Assembly: GCA_965229695.1 (NCBI GenBank)
Contig: OZ245921.1
Span: 1,860,001 to 1,924,000 of the forward strand
DNA length: 64,000 nt
Reading direction: 5' to 3'
Source of the DNA: JANSYL01 sp965229695
GTDB taxonomy: Bacteria; Pseudomonadota; Alphaproteobacteria; Rhodobacterales; Rhodobacteraceae
This document shows, piece after piece, positions 34,724-43,436 of the stretch (positions within the stretch are counted from its first letter, which is position 1; the number at the start of each line of letters is the position of its first letter). The notes under the pieces were generated by a model that searched no databases, was not told the DNA's origin, and saw only the letters and a list, made by a program, of their open reading frames with translations. Position numbers and translations under genes: made by a program.

Positions 34724-35299
34724 TTAGCCGAGCAAGATCGTGGTTTCGTCCACGAACTCGACAGGGGGAACAGGCAGGTTTTCAGGCGCAGGCCCACGGC
34801 GGATACGGCCCGAAGTGTCATAGTGCGACCCGTGGCAGGGGCAGAACCAGCCGCCAAAATCACCAGCGCCATCACCCAAAGGCACACAGCCCAGGTGAGT
34901 ACAAACGCCCTGCATGATCAGCCATTCGCCGGTGTTTTCGCCCGAGAAATCCGGGACGCTGCGGTTTTCGTCGGCCGCGTCCGCATCGTCCAAATTGGCG
35001 TTGCGCGCGTCGTCATCGACCAGATCGGACAAGTCAACGGCGCGTGCATCGGCAATCTCTTCCTCGGCGCGGTGACGGATGAAAACCGGCTTGCCCAGGA
35101 ACAGAACCGTCAGCTGGGTACCCACGCCCACGCCGGACACGTCAACGCGCATCTGGCTGGCGGCTTGCACATCAGCGGATGGGTTCATTTGATTGACGAG
35201 TGGCCAAACACCGGCCCCTACGGCCACGGTGCCCACACCGGCTGTCGCGTAATAGAGAAAGTCCCGCCGCGTGCCGGATTGGTCTTCTGCGTGTGACAC
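34724..35299 (-). CDS. petA: Rieske iron-sulfur protein of the bc1 complex
   Basis: A 191-aa membrane-anchored [2Fe-2S] protein. The Tat-type anchor is TRRDFLYYATAGVGTVAVGA; cluster ligands lie in CTHLGC and CPCHGS. It starts with GTG, preceded by GAAGGGGG. First gene of the petABC operon; the promoter must lie in the 236-bp gap shared with the divergent matB gene. The disulfide between the two cluster loops is expected from the second Cys of each motif. Confidence 0.95.
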   Translation of the reverse strand: MSHAEDQSGTRRDFLYYATAGVGTVAVGAGVWPLVNQMNPSADVQAASQMRVDVSGVGVGTQLTVLFLGKPVFIRHRAEEEIADARAVDLSDLVDDDARNANLDDADAADENRSVPDFSGENTGEWLIMQGVCTHLGCVPLGDGAGDFGGWFCPCHGSHYDTSGRIRRGPAPENLPVPPVEFVDETTILLG

Positions 35300-35535
35300 T
35301 TATCGCGCCCCCTTCTTCTGGGCCCGCCTCTGGGGCCTGGAAAACCAAATGGGGCGACATGGCCAAAAAACGGCCCGCACCCCAACATCGTCCGTTCTTT
35401 ATGTCTTGGTGAGGTAGGCGTCTAGCGGACAAACGCGCGCATGATGGCTGAAATGTCGCAGTCTGGGCAGGGGCTCAACCTTGGCCTGGGTCATCGCGAA
35501 TTGCCTTTGCGTGCAAACGGCGCAATGAACGGCGG

Positions 35536-37053
35536 ATGAGCAATGTTTTAATTGATGCGCTGCGCGCCCCCTCCGCGACCCGAGCCTTGGATGTCTTTGC
35601 CCAAGGGCCTGGCTTGGCACCGATGCGCTACGATCAGCTTTGGGATGGCGCGGCGCAACTGGCCGCACGGCTTGTGGCAATGGGCGTGTCGCCGGGGGAT
35701 CGCGTCGCGGTTCAAGTCGAAAAATCGCTGACCGCCTTGCAGCTTTACCTAGGCACGGTGATGGCCGGCGGCGTGTTTCTGCCGCTTAACACCGCCTATA
35801 CCGGGCCCGAGGTCGCGTATTTCCTGGGCAATGCAACGCCACGTGTTTTTGTCTGTGATCCCGCACGGGTTGAAGCGCTACGGCCAATCGCGGGCGACGC
35901 GGGCTGTGACCATCTTCTGACGCTTGGGGCTGACGGGCAGGGCACGCTGACCCAGGATTTGCCCGATCCGCTGCCGGAACCGGTCGCGCGCGGGGCCGAG
36001 GATTTGGCGGCGATTCTCTACACCTCGGGCACCACGGGTCGGTCGAAGGGTGCAATGCTCAGCCACCGGGCGTTGCTTTCGAACAGCCAGACCTTGGCCA
36101 AGCTTTGGGGCTTCAGTAGCCGCGATGTGTTGATCCACGCTTTGCCGATCTATCACACCCATGGTCTGTTCGTTGCGTCGAACGTGGCGCTTCTATCCGG
36201 TGCGGCGGTGCATTTTCTGCCGGGCTTTGATGCTGACGCGATCCTGGATGCGATGCCCCAATCCACCGCGATGATGGGTGTGCCGACCTTTTACACCAGG
36301 CTTCTGACCGATCAGCGCCTGACCCAAGACCGTGCCGCGAATATGCGTCTGTTCATTTCGGGCTCTGCGCCCCTGCTGGCCGAAACCCATCTGCAATGGG
36401 AGGCGCGCACCGGCCATCGCATCCTCGAACGCTACGGCATGACCGAAACCAATATGAACACGTCGAACCCCTACGGGGGTGAGCGGCGCGCGGGCACGGT
36501 GGGCTTCCCCCTGCCCGATGTTGAGTTGCGCATCATGGGCGACGATGGGGCCGAGGTTGCGCCGGGCGAGATCGGGATCATCGAGGTGCGCGGCCCAAAC
36601 GTGTTTTCCGGTTATTGGCAGATGCCCGAAAAAACCGCGGAGGAGCTGCGCCCCGACGGCTGGTTCATCACCGGCGATCTGGGGCGCTTGGATGGGGATG
36701 GGTATGTCATCATCGTTGGCCGGTCCAAGGATCTGATCATCTCAGGCGGGTTCAACGTTTATCCAAAAGAGGTGGAGGAGGTGTTGGACGATCTTCCCGG
36801 CGTTTTAGAAAGCGCCGTGGTCGGCGTCCCGCATTCGGATTTTGGTGAGGCTGTCGTGGCCATCGTTGTGCCCGACGGTACAGCCCCGTTTGACCAGGCG
36901 GCGATCCAGTCCGCCTTGTCGGACCGATTGGCCAAGTTCAAACAACCCAAACAGGTGATCTTGGCCGAAGCGCTGCCGCGCAACACGATGGGGAAGGTGC
37001 AGAAAGCAGCCCTGCGAGAGGCCCATAAAGCGTTGTTTGTAAAGGATAGTTGA
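35536..37053 (+). CDS. matB: Malonyl-CoA synthase (acyl-CoA synthetase family)
   Basis: A 505-aa AMP-forming ligase, most like MatB, which makes malonyl-CoA from malonate, ATP and CoA. Adenylation motifs are visible: LYTSGTTGRSKGAMLSH (P-loop), ERYGMTETNMNTSNP, GWFITGDLGRLDGDGY, IISGGFNVYPKEVEEVL and the catalytic Lys in LPRNTMGKVQK. The RxGTVGFPLPDV segment with Arg after NPYGGER matches MatB's malonate pocket. No malonyl-CoA decarboxylase or malonate transporter is next to it here, so methylmalonyl or other acid use cannot be excluded. Confidence 0.85.
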   Translation: MSNVLIDALRAPSATRALDVFAQGPGLAPMRYDQLWDGAAQLAARLVAMGVSPGDRVAVQVEKSLTALQLYLGTVMAGGVFLPLNTAYTGPEVAYFLGNATPRVFVCDPARVEALRPIAGDAGCDHLLTLGADGQGTLTQDLPDPLPEPVARGAEDLAAILYTSGTTGRSKGAMLSHRALLSNSQTLAKLWGFSSRDVLIHALPIYHTHGLFVASNVALLSGAAVHFLPGFDADAILDAMPQSTAMMGVPTFYTRLLTDQRLTQDRAANMRLFISGSAPLLAETHLQWEARTGHRILERYGMTETNMNTSNPYGGERRAGTVGFPLPDVELRIMGDDGAEVAPGEIGIIEVRGPNVFSGYWQMPEKTAEELRPDGWFITGDLGRLDGDGYVIIVGRSKDLIISGGFNVYPKEVEEVLDDLPGVLESAVVGVPHSDFGEAVVAIVVPDGTAPFDQAAIQSALSDRLAKFKQPKQVILAEALPRNTMGKVQKAALREAHKALFVKDS

Positions 37054-37059
37054 TCTCGG

Positions 37060-37488
37060 CTACCCGAAGGTCAGCCGCATCAGCCGATGCATGATGCCGG
37101 AGCCATCGTCATATTCCGGCCCCTCCGCCTCAAACCCTAGGCGCGCGTAAAACGGGATTGCATAGGTCTGTGATTCCAGCTCGGCGCTGGTGAAGCCATT
37201 GGCTTGAGCGTCGTCCAAAACCGCCTGCATGATCCGTTTGCCAAGCCCCGTGCCGCGATGGGGTGGCATCACCGCTACGCGCCCGATCTTGGCGCTGCCG
37301 CCCTTTGCGATCACGCGGGCCGTACCCGCTGGGCCGGTCTCATCCTCGGCCAGGAAATGCAGGCAGGTGTCATCATAGGCATCCCATTCCTCTGCCTCGG
37401 GGATGGCCTGTTCTTCAATGAAGACAGCGCGTCGGATGGCAAAACAGGCCGCGCGCGCGGCCTCGGTCTCGGCGCGGGCGATTTTCAT
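37060..37488 (-). CDS. GNAT-family N-acetyltransferase
   Basis: A 142-aa single-domain acetyltransferase. The acetyl-CoA loop is RVAVMPPHRGTGLGKRIM (R/Q-x-x-G-x-G/A form); FAIRRAVFIEEQAIPEAEEWD and QTYAIPFYARLGFEAEGPEY match the YjcF/ElaA-like group. Acceptor unknown. It is the last gene of a three-gene minus-strand operon in which each start overlaps the previous stop (ATGA at 37,485). Confidence 0.85.
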   Translation of the reverse strand: MKIARAETEAARAACFAIRRAVFIEEQAIPEAEEWDAYDDTCLHFLAEDETGPAGTARVIAKGGSAKIGRVAVMPPHRGTGLGKRIMQAVLDDAQANGFTSAELESQTYAIPFYARLGFEAEGPEYDDGSGIMHRLMRLTFG

Positions 37489-38087
37489 CCGGGTATCGTG
37501 CTTTGCATCGACGGGCGCGTGACAAAGGTTTTTTCCCAGGCCGCCAGGCTATCACGTCCGTTGCGCCAGCCTTTGTCGGCGTGGCGAAAATCCAAATACC
37601 CGAGCGCACACCCCACCGCGATCTGGCCCATATCGATGGGGCCATGCAGGTGGCTCATCCATTGGCGCTCCAGCGCGTCCAGCCCACGTTCAACCTTGTC
37701 CCATTGGGCGTCGAGCCAGGGCTGGTACCACATCTCTTCAGGCCGGGCGCGCTTTTCGTAAACCGAGATCACGGCCGCATCCATGATGCCATCGGCCAGC
37801 GCCTCCAGCGTCAGCGTGTCCCAAATCCGCGCGTCGGGGTAGAGGCCAGCCTGCGCGCGTGTATCGAGGAACCGACAAATCACCCGGCTATCAAAAAGCG
37901 TTGGGCCGCCATCCCGTTCAAGCGCGGGGATTTTGCCCAAAGGGGCTGCCGCATTCAGGGCGCTATCACCCCCCAAGGGATGCGCCGTCACATCGACGAT
38001 TTCCACATCGTCCTGTTCTGTTTCCAGCAGCAAAACCCGGACCTTACGGACAAAGGGTGATGGTGGAGAGGAAAGAAGCCGGATCAT
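37485..38087 (-). CDS. Glutathione S-transferase family protein
   Basis: A 200-aa protein with an N-terminal thioredoxin-fold GST domain (MIRLLSSPPSPFVRKVRVLL, ALNAAAPLGKIPAL, LFDSRVICRFLD: the cis-Pro and SNAIL/TRAIL-type glutathione site) and an alpha-helical C-terminal domain. Ser9/Ser-Pro near the N terminus may be the activating residue. Substrate unknown. Starts overlap with its upstream gene and stops overlap with the downstream GNAT, both as ATGA. Confidence 0.88.
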   Translation of the reverse strand: MIRLLSSPPSPFVRKVRVLLLETEQDDVEIVDVTAHPLGGDSALNAAAPLGKIPALERDGGPTLFDSRVICRFLDTRAQAGLYPDARIWDTLTLEALADGIMDAAVISVYEKRARPEEMWYQPWLDAQWDKVERGLDALERQWMSHLHGPIDMGQIAVGCALGYLDFRHADKGWRNGRDSLAAWEKTFVTRPSMQSTIPG

Positions 38088-38365
38088 TTCACGCGCCTCA
38101 CCTTGACCCGGGCAAAGCCGGTGACATCCAGTTCCACGCCTGGGCCTGTGCGGCCAAGGCGGATGGTTCGCGACCAGCGCGCGGTGCCGTTGGCCTGGCC
38201 ATCCGATTTGCGAAAGGTCAGCCCCTCGGGCGTGTCATCCATCGCGTCTTCCACCGATTGGTCCAGCCGCCCCGGTGTCATGGCGCGGGTGGCGGCATAG
38301 GTGGCGACGGCGATCGCGCCATAGCGCAGTGCGACTCCGGCGATGGGGGCGATGGGGATGGCCAT
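38084..38365 (-). CDS. Conserved hypothetical protein
   Basis: A 93-aa protein: a hydrophobic, Ala-rich N-terminal helix (IAGVALRYGAIAVATYAATRAM) followed by a hydrophilic part with DDTPEGLTFRKSDGQ and a basic C terminus (FARVKVRRVK). It could be a small membrane-associated protein. AAGGAG precedes the ATG. It is the first gene of the coupled operon with GST and GNAT; function unknown. Confidence 0.7.
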   Translation of the reverse strand: MAIPIAPIAGVALRYGAIAVATYAATRAMTPGRLDQSVEDAMDDTPEGLTFRKSDGQANGTARWSRTIRLGRTGPGVELDVTGFARVKVRRVK

Positions 38366-38426
38366 GGGTCTGCTCCTTGCTGCCGCTTGCGATTGGGTAA
38401 GATGTAGGGGCTGTCACCCCGCTTGT

Positions 38427-39050
38427 CTATTTGGCGCCGCCCTGGGCCATCAGATCGGCAAGCGCTGACAGTTCACGCCCGACGGGGGATGACCGAATAT
38501 GCTCGGCCGCCGACAGGCGCGCGGCGTCGGGTTTGTTTTGGTTCAGTTTCCAGGTGCCCTCCACCCCATCGATTTGGAACCGAAACGGCAGGATCTGGCG
38601 CATCATCTTTTCCAGCGCCTCCAGTGTCATTTTGTCGGTTGTCCAAGGCGGTTTCGGCAGCAGGCGCTGCTCAAATTCGCCGGAAAGCCGATCAAGCTGC
38701 GCGCGCAGTTTATCCGTGTCTTCGGGGTGAAGCGTGCCGCGTAGATGCACCGCAACATAGTTCCAGGTCGGCACTTGCGCCGGGTCGCCATACCAATCGG
38801 GTGAGATATAGCCATCCGGCCCGGTCACGGCGATGACGGCGGGCGTGGGCGATTTCACCGCGCGGGCGATGGGGTTGGAGCGGACCAGGTGCAGTTCCGC
38901 CTCGGTCCCCGGCGCGTTCAGCACAAAGGGAATATGCGCCAGGTGCGGGGCCGGGTCGGCATTGATCGACAACATGCCGAAGCCGCGCTGGCGTGCGAAT
39001 GACAAGTTTGTTTCTTCGGGTGTCTGCCGAAAGGCGGGGTTGGGGTGCAT
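38427..39050 (-). CDS. FMN-binding negative transcriptional regulator-like (PaiB family)
   Basis: A 207-aa split-barrel FMN-binding protein of the PaiB family. MHPNPAFRQTP at the start, RGFGMLSI, LAHIPFVL, HLVRSNPIARAV, ISPDWYGDPAQVPTWNYVAVHLRG and the helical C-terminal half containing PPWTTDKM match the family. In Bacillus PaiB represses sporulation and degradative genes; in alphaproteobacteria the role is unproven. AAGGAC precedes the ATG. It is divergent from a DMT transporter, 65 bp apart, a regulator-transporter layout that may be functional. Confidence 0.88.
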   Translation of the reverse strand: MHPNPAFRQTPEETNLSFARQRGFGMLSINADPAPHLAHIPFVLNAPGTEAELHLVRSNPIARAVKSPTPAVIAVTGPDGYISPDWYGDPAQVPTWNYVAVHLRGTLHPEDTDKLRAQLDRLSGEFEQRLLPKPPWTTDKMTLEALEKMMRQILPFRFQIDGVEGTWKLNQNKPDAARLSAAEHIRSSPVGRELSALADLMAQGGAK

Positions 39051-39115
39051 CTCTGGCCGTCCTTTTTGTGGGAGAGCCTAGCGATCTGTTTGTTTTCCGG
39101 GCAAGGCTGCGCGTG

Positions 39116-40003
39116 ATGTCTCAGGAATTCATTGCAAAAATCTTTCGCATGAGCGGCGCGGCGGCCACGGTCGGGCTGGGTGCCTGCGTGCACGCGGTGG
39201 CCGATGCGGTACCGCTAGGGCAAATCATGGCCGTGCGCGCGGGGCTGTCGATGCTGTTGATCCTGGCCTATGGGCTTTTGACCGCGCCAGTACAGGATTT
39301 GCTGCCCAAACGCTTTCGCCCGCATCTGATCCGGGGGGCTTTGGCCTGTGTGGCCATGGCGCTGACTTATTTCGCGGTCTCGCGCCTGCCGATCACCCAG
39401 GCGCAGACCCTGACCTATCTGGCCCCTATCCTGCTGATCCCGGTCGCCATCTGGCGCTTGGGTGAAGCGCCCACGGCCCGCATATATGGGGCGCTGGCGG
39501 TTGGATTCTCCGGCGTGCTGCTGATCCTGGGTCTGTCCTTTGCCACCGGCCCCGAGGCGTTTTTGGGTGCCTTAGCGGGCGTTGGGGCCGCAGCTTTGAT
39601 CGCTGTGATCCAGGTGAATGTGCGCGCCATGACGGCGACCGAAACCACCCTGTCGATTGCCCTGTCCTTCACCGTGATTGTGGTTGTGGTGTCGGGTTTT
39701 TCGGGTTTGGCCGGAAACTGGGTCTGGTTGCAGGGCCCGCCGCTTTACTGGCTTTTGGGGGCGGGGGTGTTTGGGGCATTGAACCTGATCTGTTTCGCCG
39801 AATCCCTGGCCCGCGCCCCGGCTTCGACTGTGGCACCGCTTGAATATACGGGGTTGATTTGGGCGCTGCTGGCCGATTGGCTGCTGTTTTCGCAAGTGCC
39901 CGGCCCCTTAGGCGTGCTGGGCAGCGTCTTGATCACGGTGGCCGCGTTGTTGGTTGTGTTCAACCGGCGACGGCCTTCAATGCCTGGCCGTCCTGTCCAA
40001 TGA
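39116..40003 (+). CDS. DMT-superfamily (EamA) transporter
   Basis: A 295-aa inner-membrane protein with ten hydrophobic helices in two EamA repeats (FRMSGAAATVGLGACVHAVA; second repeat ending LEYTGLIWALLADWLLF). The ATG at 39116 removes an upstream extension that overlaps the divergent PaiB-like gene. The C-terminal 15 codons overlap the convergent mtaB gene by 44 bp, unusual for core genes and worth noting for start/stop checks. Substrate unknown; S-adenosylmethionine-carrier-like members share the SRLPITQAQTLTYLAPILL pattern. Confidence 0.85.
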   Translation: MSQEFIAKIFRMSGAAATVGLGACVHAVADAVPLGQIMAVRAGLSMLLILAYGLLTAPVQDLLPKRFRPHLIRGALACVAMALTYFAVSRLPITQAQTLTYLAPILLIPVAIWRLGEAPTARIYGALAVGFSGVLLILGLSFATGPEAFLGALAGVGAAALIAVIQVNVRAMTATETTLSIALSFTVIVVVVSGFSGLAGNWVWLQGPPLYWLLGAGVFGALNLICFAESLARAPASTVAPLEYTGLIWALLADWLLFSQVPGPLGVLGSVLITVAALLVVFNRRRPSMPGRPVQ

Positions 40004-41228
40004 TCCGGGCGGTCACGATCTGGCCCTCAGGCTGATCGGTTTCGAATGTGACCTCGGTAAACTGTTCTGTACGACCCATGCGCGGGTTTTCCATCAATAC
40101 GGCATGGGTGCTGCCCTGCTGCGCGGCCAGGTGCTTTGACACCTGGGCCTGACCCGCCGCCCGCAATTGCGCGGCCCGATCCTTGATCACCCGCCCATCC
40201 ACCTGCGGCATCCGCGCGGCGGGCGTGCCTTGGCGCGGCGAGTATGGGAAAACGTGCAACCAGGTCAGATCGCAATCTTCGACCAGTCGCAGAGAGCTTT
40301 CGAAATGCGCTTCGGTCTCGGTCGGGAACCCCGCAATGATGTCAGCGCCAAAGGTCATATCCGGCCGCAGCGCGCGTGCCGCTTCGCAGAAGCGGATCGC
40401 GTCATCGCGCAGATGCCGCCGCTTCATACGCTTTAGGATCAGGTCATCGCCATGTTGCAGGCTCAGGTGCAAATGCGGCATCAGGCGTGGCTCACTGGCG
40501 ATGGCTTGCATCAGCGCTTCATCAACCTCAATCGAGTCGATGGAGCTGATCCGCAGGCGCGGCAGGTCCGGCACCAGCTTCAAGATGCGCATCACCAGAT
40601 CGCCCAGTTTCGGCTCGGCCGGTAGGTCCGCACCCCAGGAGGTCAGATCAACCCCGGTCAGGACCACTTCATTGTAGCTGCGATCCACCAAGCGCTTGAT
40701 CTGATCGACCACCACACCGGCCGGTACGGACCGCGAGTTGCCGCGCCCAAAGGGGATGATGCAAAAGGTGCAGCGGTGATCGCAGCCATTCTGAACCTGC
40801 ACATACGCGCGCGAGCGGGTGCCAAACCCGTCGATCAGATGCCCGGCGGTTTCGGTGACCGACATGATGTCATCAACCTGCACCTTTTCGGTTTGACCAA
40901 TGAAATCGGCGGCAAGCCCGGTCCAGGTTTCCGGCTGCATCTTTTCGTGGTTGCCCAGGACCAGATCGACTTCGGCCATGGCGCGGAAGGTTTCCGGCTC
41001 GGTCTGCGCGGCGCAGCCGGTCACGATCAGCTTTGCATTGGGGTTGTCGCGGCGCAGGCGGCGGATGTCCTGGCGCGCTTTACGCACCGCTTCGGCGGTG
41101 ACGGCGCAGGTGTTGACGATCACAGCATCATCCAGGCCTGCGGCGGCGGACAGGTCCTTCATCGCCTCGGTCTCATAGGCGTTGAGGCGGCAGCCATGGG
41201 TGTGAAACAGCGGGACGCGCCGATCCAT
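39960..41228 (-). CDS. mtaB: tRNA t6A37 methylthiotransferase
   Basis: A 422-aa radical-SAM enzyme that adds a methylthio group to t6A37 of tRNAs reading ANN codons. N-terminal UPF0004 cluster cysteines occur in THGCRLNAYETEAM, IVNTCAV and VTGCAAQ; the radical-SAM cluster is CDHRCTFC within QNGCDHRCTFCIIPFGRG. The TRAM-like C terminus follows. Sequence details (CRLN rather than CQMN; HTHGCRLN) favour MtaB over MiaB and RimO. ATG at 41228 overlaps the dapF stop (TGATG), so the two are translationally coupled. Confidence 0.92.
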   Translation of the reverse strand: MDRRVPLFHTHGCRLNAYETEAMKDLSAAAGLDDAVIVNTCAVTAEAVRKARQDIRRLRRDNPNAKLIVTGCAAQTEPETFRAMAEVDLVLGNHEKMQPETWTGLAADFIGQTEKVQVDDIMSVTETAGHLIDGFGTRSRAYVQVQNGCDHRCTFCIIPFGRGNSRSVPAGVVVDQIKRLVDRSYNEVVLTGVDLTSWGADLPAEPKLGDLVMRILKLVPDLPRLRISSIDSIEVDEALMQAIASEPRLMPHLHLSLQHGDDLILKRMKRRHLRDDAIRFCEAARALRPDMTFGADIIAGFPTETEAHFESSLRLVEDCDLTWLHVFPYSPRQGTPAARMPQVDGRVIKDRAAQLRAAGQAQVSKHLAAQQGSTHAVLMENPRMGRTEQFTEVTFETDQPEGQIVTARIIGQDGQALKAVAG

Positions 41229-42067
41229 CAATCCAAGCTCCGCAAGAACAGGCCCGTCAGCACACCCGAAAACACATGCATGGTGGGGCCGGTCATCCAA
41301 ACCCCATCCTCACGCCAATCGATATCGATATCGCCCCCATCGAGCGTGATCTTGACCTTGCGCCCGGTCAGCCCCCGCCGCGCCGCCGAGACCGCCACCG
41401 CGCAGGAGGACGAGCCCGAGGCGAGTGTGATGCCGGTGCCCCGCTCCCAAACCCGAACCCGCAGATGGTCAGGGGCCGTCAAGCTGGCGAATTGCACATT
41501 GGTGCGTTCCGGGAAAAGCGGGTGATGTTCAAATTCCGGACCTTTTGTGGCCAGATCGATTGCCTCCGCGTCGTCGACGAAGAACGTGCAATGGGGGTTG
41601 CCCATGCCGGTGGCAACCGGACTGCCCTCGATGGGCAGGTTTAGCGTATCGACCGCACCCTTCAGCGGGATATCGGCCGCCGCCATAACCGGCTGCCCCA
41701 TATTGATCGAGGTCAGGCGGTCGCCCGCATCGACAGCCTGCAAGATGCCGCGTTCGGTCCGCAGGCTAAGGGTCGAGCGGCCGGTCACATCCATCTCATG
41801 CCGCGCGATGCAGCGCGTGGCGTTGCCACAGGCGGCACTGTTCGAGCCATCGGCGTTAAAGAACGCAAGCGCTACATCGGCCTCGGGGTCATTGGTGATC
41901 ACCGCCAGTTGGTCAAACCCGACGCCCCGGTTGCGATCGGCCAAGGCACGCGCCAGCCCTGCAGTCATCACCGCAGGAGAGACCCGCGCATCGATCACCA
42001 CAAAGTCGTTGCCAAGCCCATGCATCTTCATGAAGGGCAGGCCGGTATGGGCTGCTGTGTCAGACAT
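41228..42067 (-). CDS. dapF: Diaminopimelate epimerase with Cys217 replaced by Ser
   Basis: A 279-aa enzyme converting LL- to meso-diaminopimelate. KMHGLGNDFVVID and NADGSNSAACGNATRC (first catalytic Cys, residue 80) are typical. The second catalytic site, ACGSGACA in E. coli, reads ASGSSSCA here: the position equivalent to Cys217 is Ser217 (codon TCG). Everything else, including GNPHCTFFV and the C-terminal WMTGP, is intact. The start at 42067 is chosen because an upstream in-frame extension of 47 codons has no family match. Either a serine variant works, or the enzyme is slow or inactive. Coupled to mtaB. Confidence 0.9.
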   Translation of the reverse strand: MSDTAAHTGLPFMKMHGLGNDFVVIDARVSPAVMTAGLARALADRNRGVGFDQLAVITNDPEADVALAFFNADGSNSAACGNATRCIARHEMDVTGRSTLSLRTERGILQAVDAGDRLTSINMGQPVMAAADIPLKGAVDTLNLPIEGSPVATGMGNPHCTFFVDDAEAIDLATKGPEFEHHPLFPERTNVQFASLTAPDHLRVRVWERGTGITLASGSSSCAVAVSAARRGLTGRKVKITLDGGDIDIDWREDGVWMTGPTMHVFSGVLTGLFLRSLD

Positions 42068-42166
42068 GATCGCGCATATAGCCCTGCCTGTGCCGCAATG
42101 AAATCCCCCCGGTCTGATTTCCGCTTGACGGGCTACCGACCCCTGCCTAATTAGGCGCCTCTGAGT

Positions 42167-42242
42167 GGGCCCGTAGCTCAGTTGGTAGAGCAGTTGACTT
42201 TTAATCAATTGGTCGCAGGTTCGAATCCTGCCGGGCTCACCA
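42167..42242 (+). tRNA. tRNA-Lys (anticodon UUU)
   Basis: A full 76-nt cloverleaf: acceptor GGGCCCG/CGGGCTC (one G-T pair), D arm GCTC..GAGC, anticodon arm GTTGA-CTTTTAA-TCAAT with anticodon TTT, T arm GCAGG-TTCGAAT-CCTGC, discriminator A and encoded CCA. A tyrosine integrase gene points at its 3' end 48 bp away, a common landing arrangement. Confidence 0.97.
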
Positions 42243-42290
42243 TATCCCCACCTTGATGCAGCGGCCTGGTTCCCCCGGCATGAGCGGATT

Positions 42291-43250
42291 TTAGCCGATC
42301 CCGAACATAAGCTGCCCCATGATCTCGGTCCTGGCTTGCAAGTGATTCGGCTGTAGATGGGCGTAGCGCTGGGTCATCTGGGCGCTGCAATGGCCCAAAA
42401 GCTCCTGCACTTCATAAAGGCTGACACCCCGGTTGATTAACACACTGGCAAAGGTGTGGCGCAAATCGTGAATTCGGACATCGTCTAATCCGGCGGCCGC
42501 CCGGGCCTTATAAAAGGCTGCGTGAAATCCGTTATAGCAGGTGCGGCTTTTCGGGTTGATGAAAATATAGTCACTTTTCGCCGTGGGCAGATGGAGCCTC
42601 TCGCTGACGGCGCGAATTTCGTCCAATGTGTCTCTTGCATTAGAGCTCAGGATTATTCGTCTGGATCGCCCATTCTTTGAAACTGGAACGTGCCAAATGG
42701 ACGAAGCTAGATCGATATCGCTCCATTTGGCGGTGCGCGCCTCGCCTTTTCTTGCGCCGGTCAAAAGCAAGAACTGAACAAAACTGGCCAGGAACGGATG
42801 ATTAATTTTTCGACATTCTGAAATCAGGGTTTGTATTTCTTCCTGAGACAGGAACCGCTGCCTGTAATCACCCACCGGAAGCCGCTTGATCCGCAGGTTG
42901 AAATAGGTCCGCTCGGTGATCACGCCCCAATGCCGCGCGGTGCTGAGCAGGCGGTTCAGCAGGAAGATGTGTTTGTTGATGGTGGTATATTTAAATCCAC
43001 CCGCGATCTGCCCACGCAGCCAAGCATTTACGGTGAGGTTGTCGAGCTCGGCAAAGGGTTTCGGGCCAATGGTGTGACGCAGATGTTTGTCATAGGTCAG
43101 CAAGGTATGCCGGTGCGACTTAATCGTGGCACGGCAATGTGGATAGTATTGCCCGTCGAAAAACGCGTTCAACGTTTCGGGCAAATCCGGCACCTGGTCT
43201 GTTGTGGCGTCGGGTCCTGCCGTCCCGAACATCCGAATTAACTGAAGCAT
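42291..43250 (-). CDS. Tyrosine-type site-specific integrase next to tRNA-Lys
   Basis: A 319-aa tyrosine recombinase. SAM-like core-binding domain: residues 25-125 (YYPHCRATIKSHRHTLLTY). Catalytic domain: TGARKGEARTAKW (Arg), PVSKNGRSRRI (Lys), HDLRHTF (His-x-x-Arg), LLGHCSAQ (Gly-His) and QRYAHL (nucleophile Tyr); all expected residues are present. It reads toward the tRNA-Lys gene, and no xis or replication gene lies beside it. The next gene is a porin that has lost its 5' end, suggesting that the recombination event touched that gene. The tRNA is intact. Confidence 0.92.
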   Translation of the reverse strand: MLQLIRMFGTAGPDATTDQVPDLPETLNAFFDGQYYPHCRATIKSHRHTLLTYDKHLRHTIGPKPFAELDNLTVNAWLRGQIAGGFKYTTINKHIFLLNRLLSTARHWGVITERTYFNLRIKRLPVGDYRQRFLSQEEIQTLISECRKINHPFLASFVQFLLLTGARKGEARTAKWSDIDLASSIWHVPVSKNGRSRRIILSSNARDTLDEIRAVSERLHLPTAKSDYIFINPKSRTCYNGFHAAFYKARAAAGLDDVRIHDLRHTFASVLINRGVSLYEVQELLGHCSAQMTQRYAHLQPNHLQARTEIMGQLMFGIG

Positions 43251-43296
43251 ACAACCTCCTGCGTCATAGAATTCCGTGGGTGATTTTCACAGCCGA

Positions 43297-43314
43297 GCGG
43301 TAGGCTTCTACCGC
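43297..43314. other. Perfect hairpin upstream of the integrase
   Basis: GCGGTAG-GCTT-CTACCGC is a perfect 7-bp inverted repeat 47 bp before the integrase start. No T-run. It could be an operator, an excisionase site or a leftover of the element's end. Confidence 0.4.
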
Positions 43315-43359
43315 CCATTCCAAACCGGAAATTGTGACTGTGCTAAAATGCGTCTCTGC

Positions 43360-43388
43360 GCCCCCAAGCCACGAACATGCCTGGGGGC
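43360..43388. other. GCCCCCA/TGGGGGC inverted repeat
   Basis: GCCCCCA and TGGGGGC form a 7-bp stem with a 15-nt loop in the gap between the integrase and the broken porin. Possibly part of the recombination end or an attachment region. Confidence 0.35.
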
Positions 43389-43436
43389 GAGGCCGTACTC
43401 ACCCAAGGAATACGTTTCCTGGCAATAGTTTAGCAG

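Noticed and set aside
42243..43436. Second copy of the tRNA-Lys 3' end next to the porin
   Set aside because: Searched by eye for the GGTTCGAATCCTGCC string; none found, so element ends cannot be set there.
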